Source: Clostridiales bacterium UBA4080 (lineage in GTDB: Bacteria; Bacillota; Clostridia; Lachnospirales; Vallitaleaceae). Taken from it: a stretch of DNA of 5,885 nt. Below are positions 1 through 5,172 of the stretch, one piece after another. The position numbers were made by a program, and so were the translations under genes. Each line of letters starts with the position of its first letter. Position 1 is the first letter of the stretch. The DNA is taken from contig DFYO01000021.1 of NCBI GenBank assembly GCA_002381865.1, forward strand, positions 1 to 5,885. The letters run 5' to 3'. The notes below the pieces were generated by a model. The model was given only the letters and a program-made list of their open reading frames with translations, ran no database searches and was not told the DNA's origin.

Positions 1-62
1 AGCATAGCGACGGCGAGCAAGAATCGTGATATAGCCGAGTCAGGTTGAAGCTGGTGTTAGGT
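1..62 (-). other. attC site of the MORN-HNH cassette, truncated by window edge
   Basis: The gene-proximal half of an attC is visible on the plus strand: R'' box GTTAGGT at 56-62, spacer TGGT at 52-55, and L'' box GTTGAAGC at 44-51 with the extra G expected of an extrahelical base. The segment matches the right arm of the attC at 3404-3511 almost exactly (GAGTCAGGTTGAAGCTGGTG). The other half (L' and R') lies beyond position 1. The last codons and stop of the HNH gene fall inside this arm. Confidence 0.8.
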
Positions 63-798
63 GTTTCATAATAATCTCTATTGGGTTTTCATACCTTTGC
101 ATTAATTTATGCACCAGAGTATGGCAGTTCGAGCATAGGGGAATTAAATCTGTCTGAGGATTACATGTTCTAATTCCTGATGAAATAGGAATGATATGAT
201 GTACTTCAATGCAATTATACTTAATACCATCAATTTCTAATTCTTCAAAACCGCATATTTTGCATTTTTTACCATGTATCTCCAATGCTAGCAGCTTATT
301 TTCAATTGATCTTTCATATCGAATATGAGATTCAATTAATTTATTTCCTTCAATAATAGAATTGACTTTATTTTCAAATATTTCTATATTTTCAGAAGAA
401 AATTTCGACCAATCATTTGATATTTGTCCTTCAAAAAACAATCCTTCATATTTTATTGGTGCATTATATTCAATATCATCATTCAATATTCTTTCATAGG
501 AAAATGGATATTTTTCTATGCTTATTCTTTTATCTGTTTCTTTGCTTTGTTCATATAATATACCAAATCCATGGAAACGGCCTTTTTTAAAGTCACCTTT
601 GTAAATAATTTCATCAGGACTAAATAATATTCCTCTGCCATCAAAAAGACCGTTAGAATATTCACCAATATAGCCAAAAGTACCCTTTTTATTCAAAACA
701 TAATGCATACCATTCAGTGGGAGATCAATCGACTCATTAATATCAAAAATATATCCGATGGAATCAACAAACTTCCAAAACAATGTATTTTCAATCAT
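40..798 (-). CDS. MORN-repeat / HNH endonuclease fusion protein
   Basis: A 252-residue protein, probably cytoplasmic, with two parts. Residues 43-59 and 66-82 fit the MORN repeat pattern (YIGEYSNGLFDGRG, YKGDFKKGRFHGFG), and a weaker third start is seen at 117-124 (YEGLFFEG). The C-terminal half is an HNH nuclease domain: CKIC (Cys179, Cys182), EVHH (198-201) and DLIPLCSNCHTLVH (217-230, Cys222, Cys225, His226, His230). The four cysteines should bind a structural zinc, and His200/His201 with the later histidines should form the metal-dependent active site for DNA cleavage. MORN repeats usually bind proteins or membranes, so they may act as sensor or partner-binding part; that is inference. 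The ATG at 798 follows AGAGGA at good spacing. The last residues (LTPAST) are encoded by the attC arm, so the tail is set by the recombination site. A defence role is likely, but the target is unknown. Confidence 0.85.
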   Translation of the reverse strand: MIENTLFWKFVDSIGYIFDINESIDLPLNGMHYVLNKKGTFGYIGEYSNGLFDGRGILFSPDEIIYKGDFKKGRFHGFGILYEQSKETDKRISIEKYPFSYERILNDDIEYNAPIKYEGLFFEGQISNDWSKFSSENIEIFENKVNSIIEGNKLIESHIRYERSIENKLLALEIHGKKCKICGFEELEIDGIKYNCIEVHHIIPISSGIRTCNPQTDLIPLCSNCHTLVHKLMQRYENPIEIIMKHLTPAST

Positions 799-824
799 AT
801 TTATCCTCTGCGCGTAGCGTCATT

Positions 825-995
825 CTAACATATTCTACATCAGAAAAATGCGCAAGAAAAGAAAAATACAAAATTAAAAAAATAATGCCGATATATAATT
901 GGAATCAAACTACATAGACAGCCTTTTAAAGCGCCAATAAAATCTTGTGTCTAATATTAGAAGAAAACAGCATAAAAATTAAAATTTGCCACAAT
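825..995 (-). repeat. Direct repeat copy B, attI/leader-like, upstream of MORN-HNH gene
   Basis: This stretch is repeated at 4216-4379 in the same orientation. Positions 825-922 align with 4216-4313 without gaps, with about 82 of 98 bases matching by hand count. Similarity continues more weakly, with small gaps, to the shared TGCCACAAT at 987-995. On the minus strand the repeat ends in ATATGTTAG, so the GTTAG core of an integron crossover site sits at its gene-proximal edge (GTTAGAA at 823-829). Sequence similarity stops there, and the HNH gene leader starts. It has no L-box hairpin, so it is not an attC. Attachment site attI with a leader promoter is the best reading; a repeated promoter cassette is the alternative. 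Confidence 0.7.
832..860 (-). promoter_or_regulatory. Candidate cassette promoter in repeat copy B
   Basis: On the minus strand a TAGAAT hexamer (832-837) lies 17 bases after TTTTCT (855-860). Both hexamers and their spacing are preserved in repeat copy A although intervening bases differ. The start of transcription would fall next to the GTTAG core, giving a short leader for the HNH gene. The -35 match is poor, so this rests mainly on conservation and position. Confidence 0.35.
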
Positions 996-1183
996 TTGCC
1001 AAAGGGCATCTTATTGCTCATGCAGGTTTATGGTAATTACCCCAGAGTACCAGCATAATTCCTATAATCTAGTTGCCAAGCAGTTGGCTCCAAGATTTAA
1101 TTTCTACATTCCCAGACATATCACAATATTTTTTCTTATAGGAATTGCTAAACTCGCCTGCCTTATATGTATTCGATTAATCA
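996..1183. other. Intergenic gap without recognisable gene or attC
   Basis: Together with the repeat at 825-995 this makes a gap of almost 390 bases between the HNH gene and the SIR2 gene. The attC of the SIR2 cassette would be expected just downstream of its stop at 1184, but I find neither GCTTAAC/GTTGAAGC L boxes nor a paired hairpin here. A plus-strand reading frame from 1030 to 1215 encodes 61 residues with a hydrophobic stretch. It has no clear ribosome binding site and overlaps the SIR2 gene end on the opposite strand, so I do not call it a gene. The segment may be a decayed cassette remnant. Confidence 0.5.
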
Positions 1184-2308
1184 TTAAAAAATTACTTGAC
1201 CGTATTTATGATTGATATCATTATGATTGATAAAATCTTCAAAGTATTCATAGTAAGAAGTATTGATATTAACAATTGGCAATACAGATTTTATGTTATT
1301 AAAGAAAATAGAATTCCTAAAGATATTCTTTTTTGTATTTCGTATTAAATTGGGATTAATAATTATCAGGTCTTTTATTGAATTGCTGTTTTTTGATATT
1401 AGCCATTTGCTGTAGAAATCAGTTGGTGGGAAGCTATAACCCCATATGACTAGCCTCTGACAATTAGAAATTTCTTGTGCTGATAGATTCCAAATTCTAT
1501 TTAAAGTTGGAAAAGTTCTAATGCGTTTATTTAAGATGGGAGGAACAATTAATACTTCTAATTTTGTATGACATTCAGAACAGAAATAGCCTTCAGTAGT
1601 ATGTTCATCCATTGGGAATATTGCTCCATAAGCTCTGCAATCTTTATTTGAACAATAATACCAATCTATAGATCCATGCTGTTTTAAGAAGTAACCTTTT
1701 TTATTTACATAGTCACGATAAGGTAGATCAATGCTTATATGGCCACGTGTCATTAGGGCTATTGCACTTATATCATATAAAAAATTATAGTACTGATTAT
1801 CTCTAAACTTTTCTTTTCCATATGAATCATGATTAAATATATCATTTATTAAGTACTTTCTTCCAAGAATATCATCGAGCATCGTATCCCAATTATAAGT
1901 TACTATTGTATCTTCCTTTGAAAGAGTATCACTAAGCATTTTGTATTCGCAATATTCATTATCAGACAAATATGCTTCTGATGATTTAATTATTACATCT
2001 CTGATTATCTTATTCAATTTTGCTTTTAAGTCATAATAATAACTATTATCGTTTGAAGCTTCTAATTCCAAGTCAATATATGTCATTAATGTTTCAATAT
2101 TGATCTTTTCAGATTTCATTAAAACGTTTTTTTTCATAATTGTTTTAACATATTTAGAGAGATCATCAAATTGGGGCAATACTTTCTTTGTTGTTTCTGA
2201 TAAGATATTCAAATCTTTTGCAGTTCGAAATATTGTATCAATTCCAGGAAATTTACCATGCGTATTACCAATTGAGGCACCGGCTCCAAGTAAATATACT
2301 GTTTTCAT
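1184..2308 (-). CDS. SIR2-like domain protein with zinc-knuckle insert, putative defence NADase
   Basis: A 374-residue SIR2-family protein of the type found in bacterial defence islands. The N-terminus has the nucleotide-binding loop LLGAGAS (6-12). Residues 135-142 (IVTYNWDT) match the conserved asparagine/aspartate motif of the fold, KQHGSIDW (209-216) carries the likely catalytic His211, and VIWGYSFPPTD (287-297) is the signature late in SIR2-like proteins. Between them, Cys219, Cys224, Cys243 and Cys246 form a zinc-knuckle pattern. Known SIR2 defence proteins degrade NAD+ on phage infection; whether this one does is inference. No second effector or sensor domain is visible. The reading frame stays open upstream to a TTG at 2326, but the ATG at 2308 has AAGGA (2317-2321) eight bases before it and places GAGAS at the usual position, so I choose it. 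The gene follows directly on the attC of the preceding cassette but lacks its own attC. Confidence 0.85.
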   Translation of the reverse strand: MKTVYLLGAGASIGNTHGKFPGIDTIFRTAKDLNILSETTKKVLPQFDDLSKYVKTIMKKNVLMKSEKINIETLMTYIDLELEASNDNSYYYDLKAKLNKIIRDVIIKSSEAYLSDNEYCEYKMLSDTLSKEDTIVTYNWDTMLDDILGRKYLINDIFNHDSYGKEKFRDNQYYNFLYDISAIALMTRGHISIDLPYRDYVNKKGYFLKQHGSIDWYYCSNKDCRAYGAIFPMDEHTTEGYFCSECHTKLEVLIVPPILNKRIRTFPTLNRIWNLSAQEISNCQRLVIWGYSFPPTDFYSKWLISKNSNSIKDLIIINPNLIRNTKKNIFRNSIFFNNIKSVLPIVNINTSYYEYFEDFINHNDINHKYGQVIF

Positions 2309-2325
2309 AATTAAAATCCTTGTCA

Positions 2326-2432
2326 ATCTAACATTTGCTTAACCTGCAAGCCTGAATGACGCAAAACTGGCCGAGCGAAGCGGCCAGTTAGTTTAGAGCC
2401 ATAGGCAAGTCAGATTGAAGCAGGTATTAGAC
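2326..2432 (-). other. attC site of the 316-residue protein cassette
   Basis: Read on the plus strand: R' box ATCTAAC (2326-2332, minus strand G^TTAGAT), L' box GCTTAAC (2337-2343), a perfect 9-bp stem AACTGGCCG/CGGCCAGTT (2365-2373 with 2381-2389, 7-base loop), L'' box ATTGAAGC (2414-2421) with one extra base against L', and R'' box ATTAGAC (2426-2432). R'' departs from consensus at its first base. The site is 107 bp long and follows the stop codon of the upstream gene by four bases. The layout with four boxes and an extrahelical base is that of attC sites recombined as a folded bottom strand by an integron integrase. Confidence 0.88.
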
Positions 2433-2436
2433 GTTT

Positions 2437-3387
2437 CTATTTACCATACATTTTTAATATTTCCATTTTATTAATTGAATTATCTTTTAAGTATTCTTTT
2501 GTGTATGGGCATTTTTCATGCCAGGCTAATATTATTGATTCATTTTGGAATGCATCTTCAAATACGTTATTATCTATTGGAGTATAGAATTTAAGAGTAT
2601 CAGGGCTCTCATTATTTGCAATTAAGCTTGCTGATATAATATTGTTTATCGAGAATGAGATAAGGCATAATTTTTCAAGCAATATTTCAGGAATGAAATT
2701 ATTAGTATTTTCATGAACCAAATAATTAACATTATTATTAGATACTTGTTCTGTAAGATAATATGTTGATCCAAATTTGCTTTCAGCTAATGATATCATT
2801 TCATCTTTTGGAGGAGAAACCCCATATTCCTTCTCTTTTCCAATTGAGATAGATACACCGCCTGGAATAATTCTATTCCCATGTTTTATACTATTATATT
2901 CAGATAAGATATTTGCATCTATAAATTCTAAAGATAGTCTATTCCAAAGTTTTGAAAAATTTATTATCATTTGCTCTCTCTTTTCTTCAATAAAGTATTT
3001 ATTTATTTGTCTAGATATATCATCCCAGCTTGAAAAATTATAATTAAAAGTATTAGGCAAATTTTGGCCATTATTTATTTTATTTATGCAGTTTCTTATA
3101 TCTTTTATTTCATATTTATTCAGCCATCCGATAATAAAATGAGGGCTCTGAATATATCCGAATAGAAGAGAAAACAGCGATTCCAATGCTTGACCATATA
3201 ATAACCTTATTAAAGTGGCAGACGAATAATCATCATTAAAAGTTAATTTTATTTTTTTCGCTATATTATAATAGAAATCACAATCAATATTTTTTAAAAA
3301 AGTGATATTTTTATTTGCTAAATCAGATCCCCAAAAACAATATGGTCTCTCATCAATCAGAATACATTTATAATCTTGTTTATTCAT
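2437..3387 (-). CDS. Unrecognised 316-residue cassette protein
   Basis: I do not recognise this protein. It is predicted soluble, with no signal peptide or clear membrane span. The first part (residues 1-45) looks like a short alpha/beta segment. Residues 55-200 look mainly helical, with aromatic-rich patches (RLLYGQALESLFSLLFGY, FIIGWLNKY). EYNSIKHGNRIIPGG near residue 170 is the most motif-like stretch and would be the best seed for a family search. The C-terminal third is asparagine- and isoleucine-rich, as expected from the low GC content. Start: ATG at 3387 after GGTGAG, about 17 bases beyond the R' box of the preceding attC, typical for a cassette gene. The stop at 2437-2439 lies just before its own attC. 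Being packed among nuclease and SIR2 cassettes suggests a stress or defence role, but that is only guilt by association. Confidence 0.8.
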   Translation of the reverse strand: MNKQDYKCILIDERPYCFWGSDLANKNITFLKNIDCDFYYNIAKKIKLTFNDDYSSATLIRLLYGQALESLFSLLFGYIQSPHFIIGWLNKYEIKDIRNCINKINNGQNLPNTFNYNFSSWDDISRQINKYFIEEKREQMIINFSKLWNRLSLEFIDANILSEYNSIKHGNRIIPGGVSISIGKEKEYGVSPPKDEMISLAESKFGSTYYLTEQVSNNNVNYLVHENTNNFIPEILLEKLCLISFSINNIISASLIANNESPDTLKFYTPIDNNVFEDAFQNESIILAWHEKCPYTKEYLKDNSINKMEILKMYGK

Positions 3388-3403
3388 AGCAGCTCACCAG
3401 TGC

Positions 3404-3511
3404 ATAGAACTTTTGCTTAACCTGCGAGCCGTTCATGTCACAAAACTTGCTTATCGCTTTGCTCAGCAAGTTTTGCGCCATGGGCGAGTCAGGTTGAAGC
3501 TGGTGTTAGGT
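3404..3511 (-). other. attC site of the PD-(D/E)XK nuclease cassette
   Basis: Read on the plus strand: R' box ATAGAAC (3404-3410, minus strand G^TTCTAT, a weak match beyond the essential GTT), L' box GCTTAAC (3415-3421), a perfect 11-bp stem CAAAACTTGCT/AGCAAGTTTTG (3441-3451 with 3465-3475, 13-base loop), L'' box GTTGAAGC (3493-3500) carrying the extra G, and R'' box GTTAGGT (3505-3511). The total of 108 bp and the spacing of boxes match the attC at 2326-2432. The outer arms are conserved between the two, while the stem and loop sequences are unrelated, as in integron arrays. The nuclease gene stop codon lies within R''. Confidence 0.9.
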
Positions 3512-4174
3512 TTTTAATTCTTTTTCCTTGATACTCCTTATTAACTTTCTACAAAAACCTATTTGATTCTTTATTAGTCCAAGCTCGTCTCTTAGATTAG
3601 CGGCGGAAATATTCATATTTTTTTCCAAAATTGGTTTTGCTAATTCTCTATAATAACTTTCATTCAATATCCCAAAATGCCAAAAAAGCCTTATTAATGA
3701 TAATACATCATCTTTAGGGTCTATTTTACAATCTTTTCCAATATATCGAATTAGAGAATCAAGAACTTCAGTTTTAAAATTTTCGCCTTCTACTATTTTA
3801 ACTTCTTTAGGTAACTTTTTTTTTATTCTATCTGCAATTTTAATTGCATATACATTCTGTTCTATCTTCATTCCTTCCTTAAAAAATGGAAGCTTTTTCA
3901 CTAATTCTTTTTCATCTTCAAGCTGTTTTAGTAATCGATCTCTAGACTTACTATGAAATGTTTCATTAATATTTGATTTACACTCAACTAGATTAATGTT
4001 TTTTTGTTCTGAATCGTTATAATAAACTAAATCAATATCTGTTGTTGCAGTTTTTGGCGAGTATTTAGTACTCTTTTCTATTTCATACCTAATAGGATAA
4101 TTTTCCATTACATAAAACCCTTTTACTCTTTGTAACCACAAACTAACTATTCTTTCAAAAGGATGATACGCCAT
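3506..4174 (-). CDS. Predicted PD-(D/E)XK-family nuclease
   Basis: A 222-residue protein whose N-terminal half has the layout of a restriction-endonuclease-like fold: a helix with Glu7 (HPFERIVSLWL), a strand pair ending in TTDIDLVYY with Asp46/Asp48, and INLVECKS with Glu64 and Lys66. The Asp...Glu-X-Lys set is the metal-binding and catalytic signature for phosphodiester cleavage. The region after residue 70 is lysine-rich and helical and is probably an accessory or DNA-binding part; I recognise no second domain. The ATG at 4174 is preceded by GGAGG with five-base spacing, a strong ribosome binding site. The gene is the first cassette next to repeat copy A and its candidate promoter, so it should be the best expressed of the array. 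Its TAA stop is supplied by the attC R'' box. No methylase gene accompanies it, so a classical restriction-modification pair is not supported; a solitary defence nuclease fits better. Confidence 0.8.
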   Translation of the reverse strand: MAYHPFERIVSLWLQRVKGFYVMENYPIRYEIEKSTKYSPKTATTDIDLVYYNDSEQKNINLVECKSNINETFHSKSRDRLLKQLEDEKELVKKLPFFKEGMKIEQNVYAIKIADRIKKKLPKEVKIVEGENFKTEVLDSLIRYIGKDCKIDPKDDVLSLIRLFWHFGILNESYYRELAKPILEKNMNISAANLRDELGLIKNQIGFCRKLIRSIKEKELKT

Positions 4175-4215
4175 TTAGCCCTCCATATTCTGGTAATATT
4201 GTATAATAAATAAAC

Positions 4216-4379
4216 CTAACATATTCTACATCATAAAACCGCACAAGAAAAGCAAAATTCGAAATCAAAAACGTTATGACGATATAAGATTGAAATCAAA
4301 CCACATAGACAGCTTTAGAGCGCGAATAAGATCTCGTAGATAAGGCAAAAGCAACATACACATGTAAATCTGCCACAAT
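4216..4379 (-). repeat. Direct repeat copy A, attI/leader-like, at the head of the cassette array
   Basis: This is the partner of the repeat at 825-995. The minus-strand end (ACATATTCTACATCA in plus sense) is identical for 18 bases including CTAAC. The copy abuts G^TTAGGT (4214-4220 as ACCTAAC), a perfect integron core site, immediately before the leader of the PD-(D/E)XK gene. Beyond 4379 it passes into non-coding DNA of rising GC content, so this is the outer edge of the array. The position at the array head fits an attI site, although the integrase gene normally beside attI is not seen. Confidence 0.7.
4223..4251 (-). promoter_or_regulatory. Candidate cassette promoter (Pc-like) in repeat copy A
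   Basis: On the minus strand TTTTCT (4246-4251) and TAGAAT (4223-4228) are separated by 17 bases, as in repeat copy B. Transcription would start at or just before the GTTAGGT core and read into the PD-(D/E)XK gene and onward through the array. The -10 is a fair match and the -35 a poor one, so confidence comes from conservation of both hexamers and spacing. Confidence 0.35.
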
Positions 4380-4893
4380 GCTCAAAAAATCGGGCAAAAT
4401 AATAAAAACCGCACCGCTCGAAGCAACTGACACCAACTGCTCTAAAACTCTAGATACCTACCAAACATTCCTATTCTTTATGGCATACCCCTGAGGATGT
4501 TACAGGCGAGGACAAGCGCGGCTGCCGAAACAGGTTCGTGCTGGTAGCAATCGCCTTTTTTCTTTACTTTCAAAAAAATGGTAAAACAGCATGAATGCGC
4601 CGTTAATGCCTCTTGCAAAATGCAGAATTTTCCCATGCAGAAATGAAGAATGCAAACCAATGCTAAAGGCCACAGAAAACCCTGCACGTTGTGCACTGCC
4701 GCCCGCTTATGAAATTACCCCCCTTAAGATTCCTTACCCTTTTGCCCGCTTATTTGACTCCATTAATCCATTATTCTGCCTCCCAAAAACCCTATCCCAT
4801 CCTATGCAACAGCATGGAAACAATTTATTCAAACAGCTGTACACATTGAATCAAAGCCCATCCTGCAATGCGTATATATAGTAGGAGGAACCA
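4380..4893. other. Non-coding boundary region between cassette array and GC-rich element
   Basis: About 510 bases with no convincing gene. Reading frames here (minus 4478-4696, plus 4591-4881) lack good ribosome binding sites and have odd, low-complexity composition. The plus one runs into the leader of the next gene. An inverted pair AGGCGA (4504-4509) and TCGCCT (4551-4556) followed by six T residues might be a long-loop terminator or a remnant structure, but the loop is too large to be persuasive. Short repeats of ATGCAGAA occur around 4609-4645. Base composition changes here from AT-rich cassette DNA to the GC-rich flank. If an integrase gene once lay next to repeat copy A, this is where it would have been. 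Confidence 0.5.
4827..4851. promoter_or_regulatory. Possible operator upstream of the HTH gene
   Basis: ATTCAA (4827-4832) and TTGAAT (4846-4851) form a perfect inverted repeat around the palindrome ACAGCTGT (4833-4840). It lies about 43 bases before the start of a helix-turn-helix gene, where a self-regulating protein might bind. Short arms of this kind arise by chance, so this is tentative. Confidence 0.2.
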
Positions 4894-5136
4894 ATGGAAT
4901 CAAAAATACCTGTGAACAACCCCATGCCATTTCCCAGAAGGGAGCGGATCCTCATCAGCGTGAACGAGGCCGCCCAAATGCTCAACCTTTCAAAATCCTA
5001 CATCTACCGGGAAACCCGTAACCGCACCATTCCCCACGTGCGCATCGGCTCCCGCATCCTCTTCCGCGTCACAGACCTCAATGCCTGGATCGAACAGCAG
5101 AACCAGCCTGCCCTGCAGGAACAGGACTGCGCCTAA
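4894..5136 (+). CDS. Excisionase-type helix-turn-helix DNA-binding protein
   Basis: An 80-residue protein made of almost nothing but a winged helix-turn-helix of the MerR/excisionase (HTH_17) type. Residues 22-30 (SVNEAAQML) and 32-39 (LSKSYIYR) form the two helices, and 43-60 (NRTIPHVRIGSRILFRVT) the wing that ends in the typical G-S/R-x-L/I-R-F pattern, followed by DLNAWIEQ. The N-terminal 20 residues and the glutamine-rich tail are outside the domain. Proteins of this size act as recombination directionality factors for integrases or as small transcription regulators in phages and integrative elements. Start: ATG at 4894 with AGGAGG (4883-4888) five bases before it. The next gene begins 36 bases after the stop, so the two are probably cotranscribed. 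GC content is far above that of the cassettes. No integrase is visible, so excisionase versus regulator cannot be decided. Confidence 0.85.
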   Translation: MESKIPVNNPMPFPRRERILISVNEAAQMLNLSKSYIYRETRNRTIPHVRIGSRILFRVTDLNAWIEQQNQPALQEQDCA

Positions 5137-5172
5137 GCCCCTACCCCGCCAACACAAAGGAGACTCACCACA

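Larger units (their letters stand above)
1..4220 (-). mobile_element. Integron cassette array (partial, no integrase in window)
   Basis: Four minus-strand genes are arranged as gene-plus-attC units. Two complete attC sites lie at 2326-2432 and 3404-3511, and half of a third at 1-62. The cassette of the PD-(D/E)XK gene runs from about 4219 to 3410, and that of the unrecognised gene from about 3409 to 2332, judged by the G^TT cleavage points. The SIR2 cassette starts at 2331 but shows no attC before the next gene. The DNA is far more AT-rich than the flank beyond 4480, as is usual for acquired cassettes in a higher-GC host. The shared attC arms point to a sedentary chromosomal integron rather than a clinical mobile one, which usually has mixed attC sites. 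No integrase gene is present, so it may lie outside the window or be lost. Confidence 0.8.

Noticed and set aside
1030..1215. Plus-strand 61-residue frame with a hydrophobic segment
   Set aside because: It has no clear ribosome binding site, runs opposite to all cassette genes, and overlaps the end of the SIR2 gene; AT-rich DNA readily gives such hydrophobic frames.
2309..2326. Upstream TTG start for the SIR2 gene
   Set aside because: The ATG at 2308 has AAGGA at proper spacing, while the TTG overlaps the attC R' box and has no ribosome binding site of its own.
2100..3043. Plus-strand frames at 2100-2342 and 2777-3043
   Set aside because: They lie antisense within the SIR2 gene and the 316-residue gene, whose frames are longer, have start signals and, for SIR2, clear motifs.
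2326..3511. CRISPR array as explanation of the repeated arms
   Set aside because: The repeats are about 1.1 kb apart, have internal palindromic stems and R/L boxes, and flank genes, which fits attC and not CRISPR.
4504..4561. Terminator-like AGGCGA/TCGCCT stem followed by a T run
   Set aside because: The loop of about 41 bases is too long for a confident intrinsic terminator and no plus-strand gene upstream needs it.
4478..4696. Minus-strand 72-residue frame next to the array head
   Set aside because: No ribosome binding site, mixed composition, and no recognisable motif; considered as an integrase remnant but nothing resembles tyrosine recombinase boxes.
4591..4881. Plus-strand 96-residue frame before the HTH gene
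   Set aside because: Cysteine- and proline-rich random-looking translation with no start signal; it ends just before the ribosome binding site of the next gene.
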